Positions 45,206-56,798 of a stretch of 64,000 bases of DNA are shown here, piece after piece; the stretch's first letter is position 1, and each line of letters begins with the position of its first letter. A program made the position numbers and the translations under genes. Under the pieces are notes generated by a model. The model worked only from the letters and a program-made list of their open reading frames with translations, did not search any database and was not told the DNA's origin. Source of the stretch: Diphasiastrum complanatum (taxonomy: Eukaryota; Streptophyta; Lycopodiopsida; Lycopodiales; Lycopodiaceae); NCBI GenBank assembly GCA_029204225.1, contig CM055111.1:18825015-18889014 (forward strand). Direction: 5' to 3'.

Positions 45206-46535
45206 TGAATTTTAGACATATCCTGGGGGTTGATCCATGTAGACCTCTTCCTCTAATTTACAATGCAAGAAGGCTGTCTTACTGTCCGCATATGCAAATA
45301 ACAGACATAGGGATGAATGTTTGACGACAGGAGAGAAGGTTTCAGAGTAGTCTATACCGTATCTCTGAGAAAAACCTTTCGCTACCAGTCTTGTCTTGTA
45401 TTTTGTTAACTCGTCTAGTCCGTATTTGAGCTTGAAGACCCATAGCTCATGTGGTGTCGTGTGAGGAACACCAGACTTGCATGTTCTGTTCTGGATGTAT
45501 GCGGTTGTAGCTACTACTTCAACCCATAGTGCCCTTGGAGCTTTCGAGTAGGCCATCATGCATCTGGCTGATTCCATTAGGATCCTGTTCTTTCGTTCAA
45601 CAACACCATTGTGCTGCAGTGTGTAGGCTGCAGTTCTTTTGTGAATGATGCCACAATCATTTCAAAAGTCAGTGAAGCGATTGGAGATGTATTCGCCACC
45701 TCCATCTATTCTGATCTGCTTTACTTTGCTGCTTGTGCATCTTTCTGCCAATTCACATATTTAGTGAATTTATCAAGTGTTTCAGATTTATTCTGAATGA
45801 AATACACTCTGGAAAATTTGCTATAATCATCAATGAAGGTTATGTAATACTTTGAATCTCCTAGTGAGACCACTCCGAATGATCCGTAGATGTCAGAGTG
45901 TACTAGCTCCATAATCTTTGTCGTTCTGTAGGAGTCTTTGATGAATGGTGTGTGTGACATCTTGCCCTTCAAGCATGCATCACAGGTGGTTGAACTAGTT
46001 GCATTCGAGATGTTGAACCCTGTTATTGCTCCATGATGGCTTGCTTGCTAAAGTGCCATTGAGTTCATGTGGTAGAGTCTTCTGTGCCACAAAGTATCTG
46101 GAGAGTCGTCATGAGTCTGATGCACCTGATCTACAGGTAGGCGTACCTTCAGATGATATAGGTTCCCTTTCCTTCTTCCTTGAGCGATGAGAGTACTAGT
46201 ATTGGCATCAATCACGTTGCATGCTTCGTCAGAAAACGTCACACGCATCCTTGCATCTGCTATTCTTGCTACAGAGAGCAAGTCTTGTTGCAGAGTAGGC
46301 ATGAACAGAATGCCTTCGAGTCGTCTTTCTCTGCCATTTGTGTTGAGCCATAGTGAACCAATATCATTCACTTGATGTCTAGATCCATCTCCAAGAACTA
46401 TGAATCTTGAGGGATCTGCACTTCTGAAATCATACATGATTCATGTCACGAAGTGTGAGGTGGCTCCTGAATCTAGGATCACCTCATGTGTGTCAGATGT
46501 TGATGCTGCACACACATCTTCTGTTGACAGATCCC
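45206..46535 (-). pseudogene. Copia B polyprotein, copy 1 (protease to integrase plus RT tag)
   Basis: The minus strand reads VILDSGATSHF (protease active site, near 46470), then SADPSRFIVLGDGSRHQVNDIGSL, FMPTLQQDLLSVARIADARMRV and LWHRRLYHMNSMAL, then 45972-45721 (integrase core LVHSDIYGSFGVVSLGDSKYYITFIDDYSKF), then 45577-45212, which joins [17 protein letters not shown] directly to RT text ([20 protein letters not shown]...[21 protein letters not shown]). So an internal deletion fused integrase to RT, and this whole block is a tandem neighbour of copy 2. Confidence 0.88.
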
Positions 46536-46559
46536 CTGATCCAGAGGATCTATTGATTT

Positions 46560-46995
46560 TTTAAAATTAATTCTTTCTTACTTCTGCCTATCAACAGAGA
46601 CGGTGGGTTCTTCTTGAGTTTATCTTTCTTGTTTAAAGACCCAGATTAGGCAAAAGGAAATAGATTCTCATTGTAGTATATTTTGTTCTGCATGTTAGAG
46701 GACAACTCAGGGTCGTCTCTTTTGAACGCACTTACATTCATACATAGATGCAAGCCAAGAACGTTCATTCACAGATCAACATACAACCCAAATGGACATT
46801 CTGTAGATTCTACAGCTACCTACTCTGAAAATGAACTGAATCAGATCCTACACTACTTTACTTGCATAAATTGACAAAACAAGAAACAAGAACTAATCTA
46901 TAGCATTTTAGAAGTCCAAGAATCAAGAAACCAACCAGCCTTTTGATTCTTGAACATCCCAAGAACATCAAGAACTGGATTGTAAAGAGATATGC
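46560..46995. other. Copia B upstream or non-coding remnant
   Basis: No gag is readable on the minus strand above the protease. The stretch has no gene that I can support and ends at the inversion breakpoint near 47000. Confidence 0.4.
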
Positions 46996-48060
46996 ACATT
47001 GCGGACGGTAAGACAGCCTTCTTGCATGGCGAATTAGACGAAGAGGTCTACATGGATCAACCCCCAGGATATGTCTCAAATTCACTTCCTATTTATGCAT
47101 GCAAAATGCATAGAAATATCTACGGTCTGAAATAGTCAGCCAGACAATGGTACAAGAAGAAGGATTAAGCCCTGAAATCATTAGGATTCAAGCTACTGTC
47201 GGCTGATTCTAATGTGTATGTCAGAGTCACAGATGGGCAGATCATCACTGTGGTTGTATATGTGGATGACACTTTGATACTTTGCAAGAGTGAGCAGCTG
47301 ATTGCTGAAGTGAAGACAGACATCTCGAAATATTTCGAGATTGTGTATCTGGGAGAAGCCAGGTGTTACCTAGGCTTGCAAATTGAAACGGACTATGAGG
47401 GAGGTAAGCTATACCTTCATCGGTCTAGATACACCCAAAAAATCCTAGAGGATTTTGGGATGTTGAACTGCAAAGGAGCGAATACTCCAATGCTCACAGG
47501 AACGGTGCTGACAAACGATGATTGTTCGAAGACTGAGGAAGAGAGAAAACAGATGCAGCTCACACCTTACAGGAAGCTGGTAGGTTCTCTGATGTACCTT
47601 GCAGACAATACATGTCCTGACATTGCTTATGCAGTGTTCAGGATGAGCCAATTTTGTACGAATCCAAGCTCGACACATTGGAAGATTGCAAAACGAATTT
47701 TGCAATATCTTCAATTGACGAGGGATTACGAGTTGTGTTATTGTTGTGATGTAGGTTTCAGGATGCTTTCCTATAGTGATGCTAGCTGGGCATCCCTAAA
47801 GGACGATTGTAAAAGCGTTTCAAGGGGATGCACCGTCTCATCAGGAGCAGTAGTTCTCTGGGTTAGCAAGAAGCAGACCATTGTGGCCCAGTCATCCTGC
47901 GAAGCAGAGGACATTGCAGCAGCAAAGATGGCCAACATGATAATTTGGCTAAGGCAGTTCCTGGATGAATTGGACGAAACAAGGAATGAGCCTCTAGTCT
48001 TGCAGATGGATAACACCTCTGCAATACATCTGACGAAAGAATATGGAGGAATCATTGTAT
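46996..48060 (+). pseudogene. Copia B reverse transcriptase end and RNase H
   Basis: Plus strand: [22 protein letters not shown], a stop at 47134, then one long ORF (47214-48119): VYVRVTDGQIITVVVYVDDTLIL (YVDD catalytic box), YFEIVYLGEARCYLGLQIE, YRKLVGSLMYLADNTCPDIAYAV, and RNase H (SYSDASWASLKDDCKSVSRGC, LWVSKKQTIVAQSSCEAEDIAAA, LQMDNTSAIHL). After HLTKEYGG the element sequence stops and unrelated sequence continues. The N-terminal 52 bases repeat, inverted, the end of copy 2 at 43262-43313, so this is the other half of an element split by inversion. Confidence 0.9.
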
Positions 48061-48235
48061 TTACATTCTATTTGGTTCTTCATATTTTAGTTACATCTTG
48101 CTATGTAAAATTGATGTAAGAAATAGTGAAGCATTCAATGTAGATACTATTTTCTATATCAATTATGAAGGCTATTATAAAACCATAGAAAGAAGGCCAT
48201 ACTTAGAATGGATATCATTCTATCAAAGTTGTGTG

Positions 48236-48365
48236 GTAGAACTAGTTGAAGAGAGAGTGTGAAAAATTGTCAACTAGTTTAAGATTTTTCATGTTGAGTT
48301 TATTTGGCAATTTTGAGGACAATATGTATTTTAATCTTAGAGCTATATAGACTTAATAAAGTTAA
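48236..48365 (+). repeat. LTR start of copia A family, fragment
   Basis: 'ctagttgaagagagagtg' followed by 'tgaaaaattgtcaactag' matches the polyprotein end, polypurine tract and first LTR bases of the intact copia A element (RC of 56785-56815). The match fades after about 48290. It shows that a copia A 3' end once lay here, in plus orientation. Confidence 0.7.
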
Positions 48366-49070
48366 TAAGGGGAGCTACGCGAATGGAGGGAGAAAAATGA
48401 CAAGGCAGTAGTCTTGCTATCATCTTCCACCGAAGATAGTCTCACACTTGACTTGGTTACACTCTCCAAAGCTAAGGAGACGTGGAATGCATTACTCACC
48501 AGATTTCAGAGGAAATCAAGAAGTCAAATCATGATGTTGAAAGATCAGCTAACGAATTTGCAGTGAGATGAAAAAAAACTCACTTCTTTCGTAAGAAAGA
48601 TGAAGAATCTGTTTCTGTCACTACATAACTCTGGAGCAGAGAACGTTGTGTCAGCTGAGAAGCAGCTCACGTACCTGTTGAGAGCCTTACCCAGATCATT
48701 CCAGATGACAAGGACCCTGCTCGTGAAAGATCCCACCATGAACCTCGAAAAGGCGATTGTCGAGATTTGAGAGGAAGTCGAGGCCAGAGAACATCTTGAT
48801 CACAAAGATGGTTTTGACTAGGCCCTCTATGGCAACAAAGAAAAAAAAAGAAGCAATTTAAGCCTAAGAGGGAGTCCAACCAGCAAGCAGAGGGAACAAG
48901 CAAAGGCAAGAGGTCAAAACAACAAGGTGCAGACAAGAAGACTTGTGTGAGATGCAGAAGAGACGGGCATACAATAGATACCTACTGGCTCAATCCCAAG
49001 ATTGAGTGTATCCATTGCCACAAGAAGGGTCATGTAGCCATGGATTGCCGCCAGAACTAGAGAAACAAGT
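48366..49070 (+). pseudogene. Copia gag with zinc knuckles
   Basis: Plus strand in one main frame with several stops: DLVTLSKAKETWNALLTRF (UBN2-type gag), LTSFVRKMKNLFLSLH, EKQLTYLLRALPRSF, a Lys-rich region, then CVRCRRDGHTIDTYW (degenerate knuckle) and CIHCHKKGHVAMDC (canonical CX2CX4HX4C). It lies downstream of RT/RNase H, the reverse of the normal order. It may be the missing gag of copia B, displaced by rearrangement. Confidence 0.8.
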
Positions 49071-49198
49071 CGCATAGAACATATAGGAGAACAACAATAG
49101 TTCATCCTATGTCGAGGAGCTCGAGAGCTCGAAAATGGGCAAAGAAAGAATGAACAGAAATTGTTCGACTACCTATATCTGTGAAGATGTTCGAATAA

Positions 49199-49935
49199 GT
49201 CAAGTACAGGAACAGCCCTCCAAAAAAATGCTCATCATCTGGTCTTCAGTCAGCCTTCCAAGATGGATTAGACGCGAGCTTAAATAAAATGACGAATATA
49301 TGAGCCTAAAGTTAGCTATGTCTGATGCCATCAAGGAAGAAGACGAAGGATCACATGTTGACGAATCCAAGGAAAGGAAGGCACCACGTGCTCTTGCCCA
49401 TGAGTTGAGGCCGATCGAGGACACCCGAGATCAGCTTTAAAAATCCCAATTGGAGTTGCTTAATAAGCAACATCAACTACATATGGAGAAACTCACCAAT
49501 GAGTTTCAAGCTACCCTGAAGTCTATCCAAAGCAGTATGCCTAGTCAGTCAAACCCTACACATGTACCTTATAGACAAAAACCAATATGGTGTCCACACT
49601 GCCGGGCTACGCATCCTGCTGATGCTTGTCCTTCATATCAGCATATCCAAGCACATACAGTCCAACGATATGAAGAACAACCGGCACAATCTGGAAATGC
49701 CTTGACTTCTCATGAATATCCACCAGAAAGTCCAGAACCACTAGCCATACAAGATGGCTATGCTGTTATACAAGGGCCATTGCACACTAGATATTTCATC
49801 TGTGGTGAAATTGGCCACTTCATGGTTGATTGTCCAGTCAAGACCAAGTACCATGCTGAGTGTCCTGAACACAATTCCAAAGACTGTCCGAAAACAACCA
49901 ACTACGATCCTACCTGCCCATCACGTCAGTTATGA
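49199..49935 (+). pseudogene. Ty3/gypsy gag fragment
   Basis: Plus strand: SLPRWIRRELK, stop, NDEYMSLKLAMSDAIKEEDEG, which parallels GLPQSIRRELKRREQYSTLQEAMEDAIREEDEG in the gag at 7.4-8.0 kb. After a stop near 49439, the ORF 49450-49935 gives QLELLNKQHQLHMEKL, a Cys/His array (WCPHCRATHPADACP), and FICGEIGHFMVDC, a knuckle lacking its first Cys pair. It belongs to the same broad gypsy group as the 1.7-10.3 kb element but is another subfamily. Confidence 0.75.
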
Positions 49936-51224
49936 ATCCCGATAAAATTCTCACGACAACTACATGAGCACCATAGCACCCAACCGCTCAGCTTGTTGCT
50001 CACTCGAGAAGTTTCTAGCAAACTTCTACAATACTACACAATACACCAGTTCCATAATGAAAAAAGACAATATGAAATGAGTCCTTGTCAAAAGAAAGTG
50101 AAACCGATATTCCGTCATCTGCTACAATGTCCAGACAAGAGCAACCTTCACAGAGAATTGACAGTTTTTCTCCCCTTCTACAACCTCAAATCTATTTGTC
50201 TTTCCACATGCTGATAAGATTTCCAATGTGCCAATACACAATATTTCTCGGATTCGGAAATCCAAATAGAGATTCAGTTCTGAATCTCTTGTTCACAGAG
50301 GTCCTCAAGATATAGTACCTCAATAATACCTACATCTCAAACTATATTTTACAACATTTGCTATCACTGATGGTCGATACTAGCGTCACCCACCCTGCCT
50401 TGTTTTGACAAGGGCATGTCAGAGTAAGTCACATTACTCTACAAAACAGCTGAAATATTGCAACTATCAAAGTACATTATCAATGTTGATGAATGCAAAT
50501 TTTGTTCGACAAGTGCTATACAGTTCTCACTCTCTGTAACGTTGTTTATTTCCTTGTTTCTCTTCACCTATTTTGTGTGATTGATTTTTGCTTGATGAAT
50601 AGCTATTGCACGAGAGTCTTCTGTAGAGCATCTCCAAAACACATTTTCATTCATCTATCCATCTTCAGATTCCCTTGTACAACAGTTTAAGATTTTTGAG
50701 ACATATGAGAAATCCATGTCAGATTAGAGTTGATTCCTACATCTCATTGCCATATTCAACTACAGCAAGATCAAAACAAATTTAGTTAAAATTTATTCAA
50801 TCTTTAGTCCAGTCGCATGTTCAATGAGTTTCAACTACATTTCCACCCACACCAATCCAATCCTAAGCATGAACAGTTACCAGCAACAACATCCCCACCA
50901 ACAGATTTTTTTGGGGGGGAGAGAGTGGATCTGCTTGGATCCACTGGAGCAGTTGCGCTGCCAGCAACAACATCAGCAAGATCGACAGCCAAGGTCACAA
51001 GTCTAATATGAAAAAGACAAGACTAAAGAAGGCAGATGGGTAATCCAAAGAGACTCAATCAGAAGAAGTACCCCAGTCATGACGAAGATCCTTCAGAAAG
51101 GGAAACACAAGCATTGGGAAATCAGTCTCCTTCTTCAACCAACCTCTCATCATACATCTACATCCATTCTCATGCCTATCGCCCACACCATCTACCGTTG
51201 TCACTACCACCCTTCCTTCCATCT
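49936..51224. other. Intergenic or gag-flanking stretch, nothing firm
   Basis: Short plus-strand frames, some Gln-rich (50824-51006) as in gypsy gag tails, but none that I can assign. A G run lies at about 50912-50919. Confidence 0.35.
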
Positions 51225-51560
51225 GTAACTTTTGGATGCATTTGCTATATCAATATCACTCTTGATGATAGGACAAAGGAGGATCCATCTTCAAGAAAAA
51301 ATATTTTTGTTGGTTAAAGTGAGGTGAGCAAGGCTTACAAAGATTTGATTCCTTCAACTAAGAAAGTGGTCATTGGAAGAGATGTCATTTTTTATGAGGG
51401 AAACTTTCCAAAAGTGTCTTCAAGTGGTGGTGTGTATGTTGGATCTACATTCTTGATGATACTTTGGATGTTGATATTGAAGAGCCTACTGCAAATCAAA
51501 AGCCAAACATCAAGGCAAGGGCAACAACCTTTGAGACTCACTTATGATGAAAAAGGTAAG
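51225..51560 (+). pseudogene. Copia A fragment: end of integrase and linker
   Basis: Reads TFGCICYINITLDDRTKEDPSS, a stop, SEVSKAYKDLIPSTKKVVIGRDVIF and LRLTYDEKGKQ. This corresponds to residues about 665-785 of the intact copia A ORF. It begins about 30 residues after the point where the fragment at 33.4-34.4 kb ends, in the same orientation. The 51561-51946 stretch after it holds no gene. Confidence 0.85.
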
Positions 51561-51946
51561 CAACTTGACTTCTTTCACAAGCACATGCTCTTCAGCGGGC
51601 TACTAAACATCCAATCTTTTTCTTGCTAAAAAAGAAAGTTCATAGTGGTGTGAGTTGGATATAGTTGTTTATTGTGGTCAAGCCCACAAATACTCAAACC
51701 TTGGTTGTTATATTGTTGAGATGTAAGGGCCTTGTACTTCATGTGTAAACTTGGTGAACTATTTACATCATTCTATTCTACAGGCCCACATGTTCAGAAC
51801 TCAAAATAAGAATGAAAGGGGAAGGCCCTTCTTTTACCAATCTATCAATGGGAAAACTCCAATCTAAATAAAAAAAGTGTAGTGGATTATGTGAAACCTC
51901 CTCTTTCTTTTATCTTAATCTCAGTTTTAACTTTTTAATAAAGAGA

Positions 51947-54900
51947 ATGGTGTTGCCTCCACGACAGAATGTGTGGGAGCAAAATTATGGCAAAATCGTT
52001 TTACGTGCACCAAATTTTACCTTATTACATGCACCTTCCATTCGAAATGCATTGTGTGGCATTGTAGAACCCTATCAGATGTTTGTGAGTGGAATAACAT
52101 CAAGAGAAAGATTGCCAACCTTTGACGAGCTCATAAGAATCTTGATGCAGGAAGAGCAACGGCGAGAAATGGTGAAAGCTAGACGTCAAAACACTGATGA
52201 TCAGGCACTTGCGACATGCCAAAAACAAGGCAAGGGCAAGGGCAAGAAGAAGTCTAAGCAGCAATTTGCCAAGACTTAGAGGATGAGAGATCTCCTAGCA
52301 AGACCAAGAAGAAGGGCAAGTGCTTCCATTGTGGTAAAAAGGGCCATTGGAAGAGTGAATGTCAAAAATTCCTGGCAGAATCAGACAAGGGAAAACCAAA
52401 GCAAGCTAACCTTGTCGATGAGGGTGAGATTGAAGACTCTAGCATCTTCATATCAGTATTGTCATCTAATCAAGATGATCAAGCATGATATATTGACTCA
52501 AGAGCCACAAGACACATGACAGGTAACAAGGATTGGTTCAATAGCTTGAAAGTGTTGGATAATGGAACATCTGTCTCACAAGAAAATGGTGATGTGTGCA
52601 AGATCAAGGGGATAGGCACCGCTTCAATCCAACTACCTGATGACAAAAGCAGGATGATCAGGGAGGTACTTTACGTACCAGGTTTGAAGAAAAATCTACT
52701 TTTCGTTGGTGTTATTACTGATCAAAAGTTGAAAGTAGAATTTGCCCATGATCGTTGCTTTGTGAAGGATGTGAACCAAAAGGTCAAAGTTATTGCGGAT
52801 GGTATAAGAGAGCCCAACACTAAATTGTATAGGTTGAATGCTACAATCAAGGGGCAACATGGACTTGTCTCATCCATTCCATCACAAACTGAACTGTGGC
52901 ATAAGAGGCTTGGTCACTTAGGAACCCTCAGTTTGATGAGGAAACTGGAAATGGTGAGAGGATTGCCTATGATAGAAGACCACTTGAAGTCGATGTGTGA
53001 ATCATGTGTGTATGGGAAGCAGCATCGAGAGAAGTTCAATAAAGGTGGCGTTGCTAGAGCAAAGAACATCCTAGATTTGATCCACATAGATTTATGCGGG
53101 CCTATGAGGACTATGTCCTTAGGTAAAGCCTTCTATTTCATGACCTTTATTGATGATATGTCACGTAAGATGTGGATTTACTTCTTGAAGAAGAAATCGG
53201 ATGCATTTGACAATTTCAAGAGCTTCAAAGCATTGGTCGAAAATTAGACATGTAGGAAGATCAAAGCTCTAAGATCAGATAGTGGAGGTGAGTATAAGTC
53301 TAATGACTTCAATGATTTTTGTGATAAATGTGGAATCAAAAGACAATTTACGCAAGCTCATACTCCTGCACTCAATGGTATAGTTGGGTGCAAGAATTGT
53401 ACGATTGTGGAAAGTGCTAGATCTATGCTAGCTGAGATGAAACTACCAAAATATTTTTGGTCAGAAGCATGTAGTATAGCAGTCTATCTTCAAAATAGAA
53501 GTCCTACCATTGCCATACCAAAGATAACACTTGAGGAGGCATTCACGAAGAAGTAGCCAAAGGTAAACCACTTGCGAATCTTTGGATGTAAGGCCTTTGT
53601 ACACATTCCTAAGGAAGAGAGACGTAAGCTTGATGTGAAAGCTGTCAAGTGTATATTCCTAGGACATGATGATCGTGTGAAGGGCTATAGATGTTTTGAT
53701 CCAGTGGAGAACAAAATACATGTCAGTCGTGATGTCATCTTTGATGAATCTAAGATGTATGAAGACGAGGATGCTGAGAAGAGAGACACATCCAGTGGGA
53801 AAGATGGTATAGTGAGGATACCTCTTGATGATGATCCATTTATTGACTTTCCTAGTGATGATGATCTATTTATTGACTTTCCCAGTGATGGACACAAGGA
53901 TACACCTCAAGATACTACTACTCAACCTCAACAGGTTGGAGAGGTAGGGACAAACTCTCTGGTGCAAGAAGGATTGAAGTTGCAGGTGACAAATGCAAGG
54001 AGAAAGATGTACCGTGGGATACATTTTCACCAGGAAGCCGATCACCTGACAGAAAGCTCCCTAAGTGGTTTGAGAGATTGTTGGAGAACCGTGACATGGA
54101 TGACTTTCCGAGATCATCTAGCCAGGGAGAGCTACGAAGATCAACAAGAGAGAAGACACAACCTGAAAGGTATGAAGCAAATAATGCTCTCTTATCTAGC
54201 ATTATTCAACGCAAAGAACCTTCGACTTTTGGTGAAGCGAAGGATCATGACATTTGGGTCAAGGACATGGGAGAGGAGATGGAGTCAATTGCCAAGCATT
54301 ACACATGGGACTTAGTGAAACCACCAGTTGGCAAGAAACCCATTGGTTGTAAATGGGTATACAGGACTAAGTACCATACAGATGGAAGTATAGCAAAGCA
54401 CAAAGCAAGATTGGTGATCAAAGGGTATGCACAAAGTAAATGGATCGACTATGAGGGGACCTTTGTGCCAGTATGTAAGTGGAATACTCTACGTCTACTT
54501 GTTGCTTTAGCTTCACATTTTGATTGGCCTTTGCATCAGATGGATGTGAAATCTACTTTTCTAAATGGTGAGTTAGAAGAAGAGGTGTTCATAGATCAAC
54601 CTGAAGGCTTTGTCGCGAAAGGACAGGAGAATAAAGTATGTCGCTTGAAGAAAGCGCTTTATGGTCTTAAACAGGCACCACGTGCATGATATAGCAGCAT
54701 TGATGCCTACTTTCATTCTAAGGGGATGGTAAGAACACATTCTGATCCAAATCTTTATGTCTTATGCTTTGATGATATGGTTGCTTTGATTGCTCTTTAT
54801 GTTGATGACTTGATTATCACGGAAAATAATCAAGAGATGATAGACATGATCAAGAAAGACCTCATGAAACAATTCGAGATGACAGATCTCAGCCTAATGC

Positions 54901-55740
54901 ATTATTGCCTTGGAGTGGAGGTGTGGCAAAAAGGACATGAATTGGGTTTAGCACAGGTGAAGTATGTTAGAGAGTTGTTACATAGGTTCAGGTTGAAGGA
55001 TTGCAAGTCAGTGAACACTCCTATTGAACTAGGTAAAAAGCTTTCTCATCTTGACAAGTCACAGCCATTTGATGCTACGCTGTATAGGCAGTTAGTAGGG
55101 AGCTTGATTTACCTTACCACGACTAGACCAGATATATGCTATGTTGTTGGTATTGTAAGTCAATTTATGGTAGCACCTACGAAAATGCATTGGAAGGCAG
55201 CTAAGCGCATTTTGCGTTATGTCAAAGGCACTTTAGATTATGTCTTGGCTTACAGGAAGCATGAGGGTTTACCTGAGTTATGTGACCATATGGATGCGGA
55301 TTGGGGAGGTGACTATGATGATCGTAGATCCACCACAGGGTATGTATTCCAGCTTTGGGGTAGTTGCTTTTCCTGGTCTAGCAAAAAGCAAAGTACATTT
55401 TCTTTATCCACCACAGAAGCAGTAAGGCAATGTGTAGTGCAGCACAAGCAGCTATATGGTTGAGGCAAATCTTGGAAGAAATTGGCATGAAACAGGAGAA
55501 TCCCAGAACTATACATAGCGACAGTCAGAGTGGCATTCAGCTAGCAAAGAATCTAGTGTTCCATACGAGAACCAAACACATTGAGATTTAGTATCACTTT
55601 ATACGTGTGAGGCTGTTGAGTCGTGAAATTCATGTTATTCATTGTAGTATGAACGAACAACTAGCTGATATTTTCAATAAGCCAGTTGTTAGAAAAAAGT
55701 TTGATAAGTTAAAATCAAAGCTTTATGTACTTAAAGTTTG
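51947..55740 (+). pseudogene. Copia C polyprotein, decayed
   Basis: Plus strand in order: gag end (LPTFDELIRILMQEEQRREM), knuckle CFHCGKKGHWKSEC, protease region where the active-site DSG reads DSR, LYVPGLKKNLL, pre-integrase LWHKRLGHLGTLSLM, integrase core (DLIHIDLCGPMRTM, FMTFIDDMSRKMWIYF, LRSDSGGEY, with NGV...E partly lost), linker with duplicated DDDPFIDFPSDD units, RT (KARLVIKGYAQSKWIDYEGTF, FLNGELEEEVFIDQPEGF, LYVDDLII), RNase H (DADWGGDYDDRRSTTGY, SWSSKKQSTFSLSTTEA). At least six stops or frame changes. The 5' end (most of gag and the LTR) is missing. Confidence 0.92.
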
Positions 55741-55798
55741 TTGACTTTAAAACTATGTATATGACTGTATAGAAAGTAAACTCTACTTTAAGGGAGAG

Positions 55799-56100
55799 AG
55801 TTAAAAATAAAGTAGAATCACCGTGTTACTATACTGTGGGTCCTATCAGTAGATAAGGATCAGTTGGCTTCGCCACGAGGTGATGGGACACGCGTCCTGT
55901 CAACGGCAACCTAGGTCATGCATGGGTTGCATGAGTGAAGGACTATATGTATAGTGTATTTTCATTTTGAGAAATACAGTTGCTACGTGAGCTAGGTGTG
56001 GAGAGTGTTTTCTGTCTGTGTTAATGTGTAGCATGACCTCTGTTCCTATTCAAAGCAAATTCTAAGTGAAACATTATGTTATAATGAGCTAGAGGCTTCC
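55799..56100 (+). repeat. Putative 3' LTR remnant of copia C
   Basis: It follows a purine tract ('ttaagggagagag'), where a copia LTR should start, and contains a TATA-like 'actatatgtatag' near 55943. No partner LTR is present, so its edges are uncertain. It ends near the target site of the copia A insertion. Confidence 0.45.
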
Positions 56101-56145
56101 TTGGATCCTAATGACAACATTGCAATTGTACCTAATCCAAGTCCA

Positions 56146-56798
56146 TGTGAAAAACTCAGATCCAAAAGATGCTAAAGTTTCATAAAGATCTTGGCCATGG
56201 AAGTTATGCACATCTAGATTGAAAAAATGATAGAAATTGTGATGTTAAGCATACTAAACATCAACTAAACATCAAAATCTGATCATAAGCTTCCACAAAC
56301 AGAAACTTGCTGTCCCTGTCCGTACTTCAGAGCCTACAACCTGCATTTCACACGTGTGAAGCCATAGCAACAAAGAAATCACAATTCTAGTGGCTAGAAT
56401 GCAAGATATGAACAAAAAAGTGAGAGAGAAGAAGATGGATCTTCAAAGAGCATAACATTCATTCAATAGAATGAAAATGAGATGTGTACATACTCGTGGA
56501 GATGGCTATTTATAGCAGCCATAGTGCCTCTTGGCCACTTGTCTTATGATAGGCTAAAATTGGGGTCCAATAGGATTCACCCATATACCTAGAAATTTGG
56601 TCAAATAGGAATGCACCAAATTATGAGCCAATAGAAGAGCTCCACACTCGACCTCCTCTAATTAATGTGACCTCAAAAGTAGTGTACACATACTTTGGGC
56701 CTCTACATACATGTATGAACCTATCTCTAACTTTTATTTGGCCATAGGCCTACAAAATCTCAAGTTAGGAAAATACTACTAGTTGACAATTTTTCACA
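56146..56798 (-). repeat. 3' LTR of copia A
   Basis: 653 bp, virtually identical to 61354-62006. The polyprotein stop codon (56794-56796) lies inside this LTR. The polypurine tract GAAGAGGGAG (minus strand, 56808-56799) sits directly before it. Confidence 0.97.
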
